This document shows, piece by piece, positions 1 through 7,534 of a stretch of 42,125 bases of DNA. The first letter of the stretch is position 1. Each line of letters starts with the position of its first letter. The notes beneath the pieces were generated by a model. The model saw nothing but the letters and a program-made list of their open reading frames with translations, had not been told where the DNA came from and did not search any database. A program made the position numbers and the translations under genes. The DNA comes from Rhodobacteraceae bacterium UBA2776 (GTDB lineage Bacteria > Pseudomonadota > Alphaproteobacteria > Rhodobacterales > Rhodobacteraceae), in assembly GCA_002352425.1 (NCBI GenBank), contig DEIK01000096.1:1-42125 (forward strand), written 5' to 3'.

Positions 1-435
1 CTTGATGGGGCACTGCCAGAACGTATTCGGGCCGCCCATCATCACACCGGATTGTTGAACGTCTGGCTTAACCGGCAAATCCTGCTGCATTCCGAGGAAA
101 GCACAGCCCCTGATGCCGCGCATCGTTTAACCTCGCGGTTTACCGAAATGGTCGAGGCGCAGTTTCAAAGCGGCATGAATATTTCGCAATATGCCAGTGC
201 GCTGGGTGTGACGCCCACTCATCTTAGCCGCGTTTGCAATCAAGCCTGCGGTCGGCCTGCGTCCACCTTGTTGAATGATCGAATCATATTTGAAGCGCGG
301 CGCTTGCTGAAAGAAACCAAAACACCGATCCAACAAGTCGCATCTGAACTTGGTTTCACATCGCCTGCGTATTTCACCCGCGCCTTCCAACACCATACCG
401 GTCAAACCCCTTCGGCGTTTCGGCGCGCGCGCTAA
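1..435 (+). CDS. AraC-family transcriptional regulator (5' end outside window)
   Basis: The reading frame is open from the first base, so only the C-terminal 144 residues are present and the start lies upstream of the window. The last ~100 residues form the double helix-turn-helix DNA-binding domain of AraC/XylS regulators. The first helix pair lies around 'ISQYASALGVTPTHLSRVC', and the second around 'IQQVASELGFTSPAYFTRAF' is followed by the family signature ending 'HTGQTPSAFRR'. The ligand-sensing domain is missing from view, so the effector is unknown. The VOC-family gene 120 bp downstream on the same strand could be a target, but nothing in the sequence proves this. Stop codon TAA. Confidence 0.9.
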   Translation, partial: LDGALPERIRAAHHHTGLLNVWLNRQILLHSEESTAPDAAHRLTSRFTEMVEAQFQSGMNISQYASALGVTPTHLSRVCNQACGRPASTLLNDRIIFEARRLLKETKTPIQQVASELGFTSPAYFTRAFQHHTGQTPSAFRRAR

Positions 436-541
436 AAGTCCCGCTTCTATTTGCTCTGAAAACACTCTTTTCGCCGCCTCACTAAAGTCGTTGCACATGC
501 AATGACCTTGGCATACCCTGCCCCAAACGGATAAAACCCAA

Positions 542-550
542 GGGGGGGGG
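542..550 (+). repeat. Run of nine G in the ribosome-binding region of the VOC gene
   Basis: Nine consecutive G residues sit 5 bases before the ATG at 556, exactly where the Shine-Dalgarno sequence should be. No other good ribosome-binding site is visible. Homopolymer runs of this length can slip during replication, so translation strength could vary between cells; an assembly or sequencing miscount is equally possible. Confidence 0.6.
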
Positions 551-555
551 CTGAC

Positions 556-1101
556 ATGAAAATCGAACAAATCCACCACGTTGCCTATCGCTGTAAGAAC
601 GCCAAAGAAACCGTTGAATGGTATGATAAAAACCTAAAAATGGATTTCATTCTGGCAATTGCCGAGGATCATGTGCCCTCAACCCACGCGCCAGACCCAT
701 ATATGCATGTGTTCTTGGATGCCGGGGCTGGAAATGTGCTGGCCTTCTTTGAATTGCCCACCATGCCTGAAATGGGACGCGATCCGAACACGCCAATTTG
801 GACCCAACATTTGGCGTTCAAGGTCAAAGACCGCGAAACCCTGTTGGAATTTCGCGATCATCTGGTTGCCAATGGTGTGGATGTGCTGGGTGTGACTGAT
901 CACTCGATCTTTCATTCGATCTATTTCTTTGACCCCAGCGGCCACCGTCTAGAGCTGGCCTGCCCCGATCCCGCTGAGGACGCGATGCTGGCCAAACTCG
1001 ACACGGTGAAATGGGACATGCTGAACGAGTGGGATCGCACCAAAAAAGCGCCACGCCACGCCGCCTGGATGCACGAAAAAGAACTGGGTGAGGTTGATTA
1101 A
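556..1101 (+). CDS. VOC (glyoxalase/extradiol dioxygenase fold) family protein
   Basis: This 181-residue protein has the two beta-alpha-beta-beta-beta modules of the vicinal oxygen chelate superfamily. The first starts 'IEQIHHVAYRCKNAKETVEWY' (written here only as a motif) and the second runs from about residue 84, 'QHLAFKVKDRETLLEF'. It ends with the typical 'FFDPSGHRLELACP' strand near residues 124-137, whose Glu is the usual metal ligand. His7/His8 and His85 are candidate partner ligands. The family includes glyoxalases, fosfomycin-resistance proteins and ring-cleaving dioxygenases, so the substrate is not predictable. The start at 556 is preceded by a G9 run acting as ribosome-binding site. 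It stands alone between the AraC gene and a broken GFA gene. The closing ~40 residues are charged and outside the fold. Confidence 0.88.
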   Translation: MKIEQIHHVAYRCKNAKETVEWYDKNLKMDFILAIAEDHVPSTHAPDPYMHVFLDAGAGNVLAFFELPTMPEMGRDPNTPIWTQHLAFKVKDRETLLEFRDHLVANGVDVLGVTDHSIFHSIYFFDPSGHRLELACPDPAEDAMLAKLDTVKWDMLNEWDRTKKAPRHAAWMHEKELGEVD

Positions 1102-1150
1102 CACAATCTGGCGCAGCTAACGCGCCCTTCGCTGTCTTGGTAAAGCTGTC

Positions 1151-1537
1151 TTAGGATCGTTCCGTGGTTTCACGGCCGCGCTCATATTGCTTGGTCTTTG
1201 GAAAGGCTGGCAACCATGCAGCGCGGTGTATGGTCCAGATTTCGTAGGTCGGTACGAACTGGTCCGGTTGATCCAGTGTGCCCAGGTGAATTTCGACCTC
1301 ATCCTAGCTGCGCGCAAATACGCTTGATCCGCAATCCGGACAAAAATGCCGCTCGTTATGGTCGCGGGTTTCACCTTTGATGGTGACCGCGCCCTCTGGA
1401 AACACGGCGGCGGCGTAGAACAAGGCGCCGTGATGTTTGCGACACTCTGGGCAGTGGCAGATACCAACCCGATAAGGCGGCCCCTTAGCTGCAATCTGAA
1501 CCTTGCCACAAAGGCAGCTTCCGGTGGCTTGATCCAT
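1151..1537 (-). pseudogene. GFA-family (glutathione-dependent formaldehyde-activating-like) gene with an in-frame TAG
   Basis: From the ATG at 1537, preceded by AAGGAAA, the frame encodes a zinc-binding Mss4-like GFA protein. Ligand cysteines are Cys8/Cys10, the Cys27-His-Cys29..Cys32 group and Cys66/Cys69. After residue 77 a TAG (complement of 1304-1306) interrupts the frame. The same frame then continues for another 50 codons with a convincing family C-terminus, 'EVEIHLGTLDQPDQF', 'PTYEIWTIHRAAWLP', to a TAA at 1151-1153. The intact length of ~128 residues matches the family, so this is one nonsense mutation (for example CAG, GAG, AAG or TGG to TAG) in an otherwise well-kept gene. That implies recent inactivation, a base-call error or, less likely, readthrough. 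The truncated 77-residue product keeps all the visible zinc cysteines. Confidence 0.85.
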
Positions 1538-1642
1538 GAGGTTTCCTTTGCAGAAAATGCGTCAGATACCGCGGAGGCCGCCAAAGCTCATCAAGCCTGA
1601 CGGCTTTCCTCGCGAAGAAGGCCCGCCAGGGACTAATGAGCG

Positions 1643-2239
1643 TCAACTGCCCCAGATTTTACGGACGTAGTTTTTGGTTTCTTTATAGGGTGGTACGCCA
1701 CCGTATTTAAGAACAGCCCCCGGTCCTGCGTTATAGGCCGCCAAGGCCAGCCGCCAGGAGTGAAAACGGTCATATTGCTGGCGCAGATACCGCGCCCCGC
1801 CATCCAGATTTTCCCGTGGCACCCGTGGGTTCACACGTAGCGTTTTCGCTGTGGCTGGCATCAATTGAGCCAAGCCCAATGCACCCGCATGGGATTTCGC
1901 CCGTGCATTCCAACCTGATTCTTGCTGGATCAAGCGCAAAAACAGATCCTCAGGGACCCCGTGTTTGCGCGCCGCTTTGCGGGCCATGCCCAGAAATTCG
2001 CCCTTATAACGTCCGCCATAGCGGCGATTGCCATCCCCGTCTTTGCTGGGCGTGATCACCCGTTTGGGCTGCAACCGAACGGAATTGGAATACTGGCTGG
2101 AAGCCCGCCCGTCCAACACGCTGGTTTGCGAGCGAAACAGGTTGGTGCGTGATTTTGTCGACAGATTCAACGGCCCCGCGCTGGCCACAGATGACCAAAC
2201 CATTCCGCCAATTAGTGCTGACGCTAATATGCGTTTCAT
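1643..2239 (-). CDS. Lytic transglycosylase, SLT (goose-lysozyme-like) domain, exported
   Basis: The 198-residue protein has a signal peptide over residues 1-21 (basic MKR, then a hydrophobic stretch ending 'SSVASA'). A low-complexity linker follows, then the transglycosylase SLT domain from ~residue 84. The catalytic glutamate is Glu107 in 'LIQQESGWN'. The other family motifs 'GALGLAQLMPATA' and 'ALAAYNAGPGAV' are present. It would cleave peptidoglycan glycan strands in the periplasm, forming 1,6-anhydro ends. The start at 2239 is chosen because GGGGA precedes it and it begins the signal peptide; an upstream in-frame ATG at 2269 would add ten residues that spoil the signal. It is divergent from ssb across a 262-bp AT-rich gap. 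Confidence 0.92.
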   Translation of the reverse strand: MKRILASALIGGMVWSSVASAGPLNLSTKSRTNLFRSQTSVLDGRASSQYSNSVRLQPKRVITPSKDGDGNRRYGGRYKGEFLGMARKAARKHGVPEDLFLRLIQQESGWNARAKSHAGALGLAQLMPATAKTLRVNPRVPRENLDGGARYLRQQYDRFHSWRLALAAYNAGPGAVLKYGGVPPYKETKNYVRKIWGS

Positions 2240-2501
2240 AACCAGTCCCCACCGCTCAACCGAGCCCACTTTGCGCCAATATAGTGGAAGTTTTCCAAAA
2301 CCACCAGCCTTTGCGTTTTAACGGCACAGCCCATCTCAAACCCAAGCAAAAACCCGCCGGATTGACCAAGAGCCTTTGACCGATACCACGAGTTTACGTG
2401 GAAAAATCAAACCAATTTGCGTAAATTTACCTTTCATTCACCAGAACGGGGTGATGTAACACTGTGTAACAGAAATGATAGATTCTACGGGAGTGGTGAT
2501 A

Positions 2502-3014
2502 ATGGCAGGCTCAATTAACAAAGTGATCCTTGTGGGCAATCTGGGTGCGGACCCTGAGGTGCGCACGTTCCAGAATGGCGGCAAAGTGTGTAACCTACGC
2601 ATTGCCACATCCGAAACCTGGAAGGACAAAAACACTGGCGAGCGCCGTGAAAAGACAGAGTGGCACACGGTGGCCATTTTCCAAGAAGGTCTGGTGCGCG
2701 TGGCAGAGCAATATCTACGCAAAGGCTCCAAGGTCTATATTGAAGGCGCTTTGCAGACCCGCAAATGGCAAGATCAATCCGGCAACGACCGCTATTCTAC
2801 CGAAGTGGTATTGCAAGGGTTTGGCGGTACATTGGTAATGCTGGATGGTCGCTCTGGCGGCGGCGGCGGCGGCGGTGATTATGGCAGCGGCCAACAGGGC
2901 GGTTACGGCGGCGGTTCTTCCGGTGGTGATTTTGGTGGCGGTGGTCAGCAAGGTGGCAATCAGGGGGGGGGCCAGCAAGGTGGCGGCAACATTGATGACG
3001 AAATTCCGTTCTAG
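2502..3014 (+). CDS. ssb: Single-stranded DNA-binding protein
   Basis: This 170-residue protein binds and protects single-stranded DNA in replication, repair and recombination. Residues 1-112 form the OB fold, beginning 'MAGSINKVILVGNLGADPE', with the conserved aromatic residues Trp40, Trp54 and Phe60. A glycine/glutamine-rich disordered linker follows (about 118-163), and the acidic tip DDEIPF is the docking peptide for partner proteins. The start at 2502 is set by homology and by GGGAG at 2489-2493; an in-frame ATG at 2475 gives a non-family extension. The linker contains a G9 tract (2963-2971) in which a slip would remove the acidic tip. A hairpin follows the stop codon. Confidence 0.97.
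   Translation: MAGSINKVILVGNLGADPEVRTFQNGGKVCNLRIATSETWKDKNTGERREKTEWHTVAIFQEGLVRVAEQYLRKGSKVYIEGALQTRKWQDQSGNDRYSTEVVLQGFGGTLVMLDGRSGGGGGGGDYGSGQQGGYGGGSSGGDFGGGGQQGGNQGGGQQGGGNIDDEIPF
2963..2971 (+). repeat. Run of nine G inside the ssb linker
   Basis: Nine consecutive G residues encode part of the Gly-rich linker of SSB (CAG GGG GGG GGC). A one-base slip would shift the frame and replace the C-terminal DDEIPF peptide. Synonymous glycine codons could avoid the run, so its presence is notable, though polyglycine coding makes it easy to arise by chance. Confidence 0.7.
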
Positions 3015-3036
3015 AGCATCGGTTTTTCCAAGAATT

Positions 3037-3062
3037 GCGCTGCCCCCTGACGGGGTCAGCGC
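3037..3062. terminator. GC-rich hairpin after ssb, with a Rhodobacteraceae-type intergenic motif
   Basis: The arms GCGCTG-CCCC and GGGG-CAGCGC pair with one bulged T and a 5-base loop. A second possible outer pairing is CTAGAGC (3011-3017) with GCTCTAG (3061-3067). There is no T run, so termination of ssb is inferred. The bases immediately downstream (3068-3083, CCTCCGGCGGGGATAT) resemble a short motif I associate from memory with many Rhodobacteraceae intergenic regions; its copy number cannot be judged from one window. Confidence 0.5.
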
Positions 3063-3095
3063 TCTAGCCTCCGGCGGGGATATTTAGAGAACAAT

Positions 3096-3119
3096 GATAA
3101 GGGCTTGTTACGCCTTATC
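3096..3119 (-). terminator. Hairpin overlapping the aroB stop codon
   Basis: GATAAGG (3096-3102) and CCTTATC (3113-3119) form a 7-bp stem with a 10-base loop. The stem includes the aroB stop codon. On the minus strand it is followed by a T-rich but interrupted stretch, so it may be a weak terminator for aroKB. Confidence 0.4.
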
Positions 3120-4227
3120 TTGAAGCAAGTGCTTCTTTTAGGACGGTTTTCACCACATTTGCATCCACATCAGACGTGACAAAGGCTTGGCCGATGCCGC
3201 GAGCCATGATGTAGTTGATTTGACCATCCATCACCTTTTTGTCCTGGCCCATCAGGTCAATCAGCGTGTCAGCATCTGGCAAGTCGCCCTCTATATCGGA
3301 GAGATCGACTTTGGTGCCCATGGCGCGCAGGTGGGCGCGCACGCGGCTGGGGTCTTCTTGGCTGCATAATCCTAAACGCGATGACACCTCAAAGGCCAAA
3401 GCACAGCCAATGGCGACACCTTCGCCATGCAGCAAGCGATCAGAATAATCTGTTGCGGCCTCAAGGGCATGACAAAACGTGTGGCCAAGGTTTAACAGGG
3501 CGCGATCCCCCTGCTCGGTTTCATCCCGCGCAACGATGTCGGCCTTGGCCTGACAGGATCGGCGCACAGCCTCGGCGCGCAATGCCATGTCGCCTGCGGC
3601 CAGCGCGGGGCCGTTGATCTCGAGCCATTCAAAAAAGCCAAGATCGCCCAACATCCCGTATTTGATCACCTCGCCATAGCCGGCTAAAAAATCGCGCTGC
3701 GTAAGGGTGCCAAGCACGGCGGTATCAGCCAAGACCAATGCAGGTTGGTGAAAGGCCCCGATTAGATTTTTACCTTGCGGGGCGTTGATACCGGTTTTAC
3801 CCCCGACCGAGGAATCGACCTGCGCGAGCAAAGAGGTCGGGATTTGCACAAAGCGCACGCCGCGGCGCAACACCGAGGCCGCAAAACCGACCAAATCGCC
3901 AATCACACCGCCGCCAAAGGCCACCACCACATCGCGGCGCTCGATTTTTTGCGCCAACAGCCACTCGACCGTGCGCTCAAACTGCGGCCACGCCTTGGTC
4001 GATTCGCCCGCTGGCAGGATCAGCGACACCATCTCGATGCCGGCCGCATTCAGTCCCGCCTTAAGACTGTCCAAATGCAAGGCCGCGACGTTTTCATCAG
4101 AGACCACAGCCACACGGGCGCGCGCCAGCAATGGCGCAATTTCGGCCCCGGCTTTGCCAATCAAACCTGCACCAATTCGGATGTCATAGGCGCGATCACC
4201 TAGCTCAACACGTAAAGTTTCAGTCAT
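3115..4227 (-). CDS. aroB: 3-dehydroquinate synthase
   Basis: The enzyme converts DAHP to 3-dehydroquinate, the second step of the shikimate pathway, using NAD and a divalent metal in the cytoplasm. The 370-residue protein has the NAD-binding motif 'GGGVIGD' at residues 105-111 and the signature 'DSSVGGKTGIN' at 138-148. Candidate metal ligands lie in 'GYGEVIKYG', 'LGHTFCHALE' and 'LLHGEGVAIG'. The start at 4227 (GGAG 9 bases upstream) overlaps the end of aroK by 8 bases, so the two genes are translationally linked. An in-frame start at 4248 would add seven residues and lacks support. The aroK-aroB order is standard in alphaproteobacteria. Confidence 0.97.
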   Translation of the reverse strand: MTETLRVELGDRAYDIRIGAGLIGKAGAEIAPLLARARVAVVSDENVAALHLDSLKAGLNAAGIEMVSLILPAGESTKAWPQFERTVEWLLAQKIERRDVVVAFGGGVIGDLVGFAASVLRRGVRFVQIPTSLLAQVDSSVGGKTGINAPQGKNLIGAFHQPALVLADTAVLGTLTQRDFLAGYGEVIKYGMLGDLGFFEWLEINGPALAAGDMALRAEAVRRSCQAKADIVARDETEQGDRALLNLGHTFCHALEAATDYSDRLLHGEGVAIGCALAFEVSSRLGLCSQEDPSRVRAHLRAMGTKVDLSDIEGDLPDADTLIDLMGQDKKVMDGQINYIMARGIGQAFVTSDVDANVVKTVLKEALASR

Positions 4228-4783
4228 TGTCGAAGGTCTCCAAAACATCGGGGCGGGTTTGTAGGGTTTTCACCACCTGGTCCGCCATCTGATCTATCGA
4301 GTAATCCGCCCGGCATTGCACCGCCAATTCTGCCTTGGCATAAAACGGATCGCGTGCCTCATAAAGGTCGCGCAGGGTTTCAAACGGGTTGGAGGTTTGC
4401 AGCAACGGGCGGCTGTTTCTATGGCGCACACGGGCCCAAAGCAGGTCCAGATCGGCCCGCAGCCAAACGGCCACGCCATTGGCTGATATCTCAACGCGAT
4501 TACGCTCGGCCAGATAGGCCCCACCGCCGGTCGAAAGGATGCCGCATTCCTCATGCAGCAGCCGTTTGATCACCTCGGTTTCGCGGTCCCTGAAAAACGG
4601 CTCGCCATCGCGTTCAAAAATTTCAGGGATCGGCCTGTCGGCGGCTTTGACGATTTCCTCGTCCGAATCTAGGAACGGAACATCTAGGCGCGCCGCGAGC
4701 GCCTTGCCCACAGCGGTCTTTCCGGCCCCCATCATGCCCACAAGCACGACTGTTTTCTTCAATCTGGCCCTCAAACCGGCCAT
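4220..4783 (-). CDS. aroK: Shikimate kinase
   Basis: This 187-residue kinase phosphorylates shikimate at the 3-OH with ATP. The Walker A loop 'GMMGAGKT' is at residues 16-23, and the shikimate-binding 'DSDEEI' acidic motif at 39-44. 'FFRDRE' contains the conserved Arg65, and the glycine triplet 'STGGGAY' is at 84-90. It is the first gene of the aroK-aroB pair and is divergent from the small-peptide/xerD operon. Length is typical for the family with a short C-terminal extension. Confidence 0.96.
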   Translation of the reverse strand: MAGLRARLKKTVVLVGMMGAGKTAVGKALAARLDVPFLDSDEEIVKAADRPIPEIFERDGEPFFRDRETEVIKRLLHEECGILSTGGGAYLAERNRVEISANGVAVWLRADLDLLWARVRHRNSRPLLQTSNPFETLRDLYEARDPFYAKAELAVQCRADYSIDQMADQVVKTLQTRPDVLETFDND

Positions 4784-4830
4784 CCCCCGCTTAAATCTAC
4801 ACTAATTGCATTCAATGGCGTGAATTTCTG

Positions 4831-4911
4831 CAAAAGGCCATATATAAAAACCATAGGATACAAAAACACAGGCCTTTTCAAAAGGCGACGCAACAAGACG
4901 CATCAAAAGGC
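4831..4911 (+). repeat. Three direct copies of CAAAAGGC plus an inverted copy upstream of the xerD operon
   Basis: CAAAAGGC occurs at 4831-4838, 4879-4886 and 4904-4911, and a near-perfect inverted copy, GCCTTTTC, at 4872-4879. The central pair makes a 7-bp hairpin GCCTTTT-C-AAAAGGC (4872-4886). The last copy overlaps the likely ribosome-binding site of the 44-aa peptide at 4921. Four related units in 81 bp may be regulator or RNA-structure elements of the operon leader; chance in an A-rich leader cannot be excluded. Confidence 0.45.
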
Positions 4912-4920
4912 AGACATTCT

Positions 4921-5055
4921 ATGGGGCGATTACTGAAAACGATAGTTTTTCTACTGGTGCTGGGCATTTTGGCCTTTGTGGGCTATGCCTATATCGGGGA
5001 TCTATCTCCCGAAGTAGTTGAGGTTAATCAACCGGTCACACTGAATGTTGAGTAA
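4921..5055 (+). CDS. 44-residue single-pass membrane peptide, first gene of the xerD operon
   Basis: The ATG at 4921 opens a 44-codon frame: a short basic start (MGRLLK), one hydrophobic helix over about residues 8-25, and a polar acidic tail. Its stop codon lies inside the next gene, whose ATG (5045) overlaps this frame by 11 bases, the usual arrangement of coupled bacterial genes. The purine-rich AAAAGG ends 10 bases upstream. I do not recognise a family. Topology would be an inner-membrane anchor with a ~19-residue periplasmic or cytoplasmic tail. Coding is inferred from the coupling, the good start context and the clean transmembrane pattern. Confidence 0.65.
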   Translation: MGRLLKTIVFLLVLGILAFVGYAYIGDLSPEVVEVNQPVTLNVE

Positions 5056-6604
5056 AAGACTTTTTCTGATATCGGCCATTTTGGTTGGCCAGAGCAGTTA
5101 TGCCAGCGCCGAACAACACCAGTTGGCGCCCCTGTCGGCTATTGACTGGTTGTCCGACACGGTGGCCGAGCCTGTGGTGATGAAGCCAGTCCCCGATGCC
5201 ACGCCCCGAGAGGCCGCTGTTACCGACAGCGCGGCTGTCGAGGGGATCACTGTGACAACTTTGGATGGGCCGACACCCGATGCGGTTGGCTTATTGCCCA
5301 TTTCAGTGACCGGGTTACCGCGTGATTTTTGGGGCGCCAGCAGCAGTGCTGAACTGGCCCGGCTGATCCGCAATCAGGACCCGCTAAACTTGCCCGCAAT
5401 GCAGGATCTGTTGACGATGATTCTGCTGGCGGAACTGGATGCGCCGATTGATGCTGATACCTCGGGGCATTTGTTTTTGGCGCGGATCGACAAGTTGCTG
5501 GATATGGGCACCTTGGATCAGGCTCAGGCCCTGCTGGAACGCGCCGGTCCACATACGCCCGATTTGTTTCGCCGCTGGTTTGATGTGGCCCTGCTGACAG
5601 GGACCGAGGATGCGGCCTGCGAGACCCTGCGCACCAATGCTGAAATTGCCCCGACCTTTTCGGCCCGCATTTTCTGTTTGGCCCGTAACGGCGATTGGCA
5701 TGCTGCGGCCGTCACGTTGGACACGGCCAAGGTGTTGGGGCAAGTGACCCCAGATGAGGATGCGCTGTTGGCGCGGTTCCTTGATCCCGAATTGTTTGAG
5801 GGCGAGCCCCCATTGCCGGTCCAAGACCATGTGACCCCGCTGATTTTCCGCATGCGCGAGGCAATTGGTGAACCGATCCCGACACCGGCCCTGCCCCGCG
5901 CTTTTGCCAACGCAGACCTGCGCGACATCACCGGTTGGAAGCCGCAGATTGAGGCCGCGGAACGGTTGGCAACCACCGGCGCGGTGGATGAAAACCTATT
6001 GTTGGGCCTTTACACAGATCGGCTGCCGGCGGCGTCCGGCGGCGTTTGGGAACGGGTCGATGCGATGCAGGCATTTGACACGGCCTATCAGGCGCGTGAC
6101 CCTGGCGCGATTTCAAAAACCTTGCCGCTGGTTTGGGGCGAGATGAAAAAAGCCCAGCTTGAGGTGCCGTTTGCGGCGCTGTACGGCAAGGGCTTAGCGC
6201 GCTTGCCGCTGACGACTGACGCCGCGCCTTTGGCGTTTTTGATCGGGCTGCTCTCGGAGGACTACGAGATGGTTGCGGGCAAGTTCAACGCAACTTCGCC
6301 TTCGGAAAAATTCCTGGTTGCTTTGGCCCAAGGAGATTTGACGGACACCGTGGCCCCAAACAACAAAGCCCGCACCATTTTGGCCGCCTTCAGCACGACG
6401 GGTGGTTCAGTGTATTTCAAGCCGCTGTTGGATGATAAAAAGCTAGGCGAGGCGATTTTGAAATCCATTGAGTTGTTTGGCAAAGGCGCGCGCGGGGATT
6501 TGCCGAATGCACGTAAAGCGTTGGTATTGCTACGCTCTGTCGGGTTGGAAGACACTGCACGACGGGCGGCGCTACAGTTGATGTTGTTGGATCGGCAGGG
6601 GTAA
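5045..6604 (+). CDS. Exported alpha-helical protein of unknown function upstream of xerD
   Basis: The 519-residue protein has a signal peptide (residues 1-22, 'MLSKRLFLISAILVG...YASA') and a ~75-residue Pro/Thr/Val-rich segment. A long helical region follows with repeated 'A..LL..A' patterns, for example 'LDQAQALLERAG' near residue 158, compatible with TPR-like superhelical repeats. No catalytic motif is visible. It starts within the end of the 44-aa peptide gene and ends 3 bases before xerD, so the three genes form an operon. I recall a hypothetical protein at this place in many Rhodobacteraceae, but its role is unknown. A periplasmic scaffold or envelope function is only a guess. Confidence 0.85.
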   Translation: MLSKRLFLISAILVGQSSYASAEQHQLAPLSAIDWLSDTVAEPVVMKPVPDATPREAAVTDSAAVEGITVTTLDGPTPDAVGLLPISVTGLPRDFWGASSSAELARLIRNQDPLNLPAMQDLLTMILLAELDAPIDADTSGHLFLARIDKLLDMGTLDQAQALLERAGPHTPDLFRRWFDVALLTGTEDAACETLRTNAEIAPTFSARIFCLARNGDWHAAAVTLDTAKVLGQVTPDEDALLARFLDPELFEGEPPLPVQDHVTPLIFRMREAIGEPIPTPALPRAFANADLRDITGWKPQIEAAERLATTGAVDENLLLGLYTDRLPAASGGVWERVDAMQAFDTAYQARDPGAISKTLPLVWGEMKKAQLEVPFAALYGKGLARLPLTTDAAPLAFLIGLLSEDYEMVAGKFNATSPSEKFLVALAQGDLTDTVAPNNKARTILAAFSTTGGSVYFKPLLDDKKLGEAILKSIELFGKGARGDLPNARKALVLLRSVGLEDTARRAALQLMLLDRQG

Positions 6605-6607
6605 GCC

Positions 6608-7534
6608 ATGCAGGCGACCCGCTGGATCAGCACCTATTTAGATGCCCAAATGGCCGAACGCGATGCCAGTGACAACACCCAGACCGCCTATGGCCGTGAT
6701 TTGCTGGATTTCGCCGATTGGCTGGCCAATCAAGGCCGTGATTTCGCCACTGCTGCACGGGCGGATGTTGAAGGTTACCTGATCCATTGCGAAGCCCAAG
6801 GGCTGGCACAGGCGACGCGGGCGCGACGTTTGTCGTCGATCAAGGGGCTGTATCGCTTTGCCTTTGAGGAAGGGTGGCGTCAGGATAATCCCGCCATCCA
6901 GATCAAGGGGCCGGGACGCGCCAAAAGCCTGCCCAAGACCTTGAGCGTTGAAGAAGTCGAGCGCCTGTTGGCCGCCGCCCGCACCCATGGGCGCAGTAAA
7001 TCGGACCGTTTGCGCAACACCTGTTTGATGGAGTTGCTTTACGCCACAGGCATGCGGGTGACCGAACTGGTGTCCCTGCCCGTGTCGGCAACCCGTGGTG
7101 ATCCACGGATGATTTTGGTACGGGGCAAAGGTGGCAAGGAGCGCATGGTGCCGCTGTCGCCGCCGGCCCGCGAAGCGCTTGCCGCGTGGATCGAAACCCG
7201 TGACGCGGCACAGGAGGAGGCCCGCCGCAATGGCGTGACCCCCAGCAAATTCCTGTTCGCCTCAGGTGCAAAAACGGGCCATTTGACACGAAACCGGTTC
7301 TATACACTGATCAAAGAACTGGCCGTTCATGGCGGCGTGTCGCCTGCCAAAGTCACACCGCACACCCTGCGCCATGCTTTTGCCACCCATCTGCTGGCCA
7401 ACGGCGCGGACCTGCGCGTGATCCAGACCTTGCTGGGGCACGCGGATATCTCGACCACCGAAATCTATACCCATGTGCTTGAAGAACGCCTAAAGGAGCT
7501 GGTGTTGCAGCATCACCCGCTAGCGAATGGCTGA
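6608..7534 (+). CDS. xerD: Site-specific tyrosine recombinase XerD
   Basis: With XerC it resolves chromosome dimers at the dif site during cell division. The 308-residue protein has the N-terminal SAM-like core-binding domain (1-~100) and the catalytic domain with all expected residues: Arg150 ('ATGMRVTEL'), Lys174 ('RGKGGKER'), His252 and Arg255 ('PHTLRHAFATHLL'), His278 ('LLGHADISTTEIY') and the nucleophile Tyr287. It lies 3 bases after the upstream exported protein. Its 3' end overlaps the end of the convergent membrane-protein gene by 15 bases. A chromosomal XerD rather than an integrase is supported by length, motif spelling and operon context. Confidence 0.94.
   Translation: MQATRWISTYLDAQMAERDASDNTQTAYGRDLLDFADWLANQGRDFATAARADVEGYLIHCEAQGLAQATRARRLSSIKGLYRFAFEEGWRQDNPAIQIKGPGRAKSLPKTLSVEEVERLLAAARTHGRSKSDRLRNTCLMELLYATGMRVTELVSLPVSATRGDPRMILVRGKGGKERMVPLSPPAREALAAWIETRDAAQEEARRNGVTPSKFLFASGAKTGHLTRNRFYTLIKELAVHGGVSPAKVTPHTLRHAFATHLLANGADLRVIQTLLGHADISTTEIYTHVLEERLKELVLQHHPLANG

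Noticed and set aside
491..502. TTGCA-CA-TGCAA dyad before the VOC gene as an operator
   Set aside because: Too short to separate from chance, and not clearly placed against a promoter.
511..526. TTGGCA-type sequence as a sigma-54 promoter before the VOC gene
   Set aside because: The GG and GC elements have the wrong spacing (8 instead of 10 bases).
1117..1584. 155-codon minus-strand frame spanning the GFA region
   Set aside because: It is a different frame from the GFA protein. The conserved cysteines and family motifs lie in the frame broken at 1304-1306.
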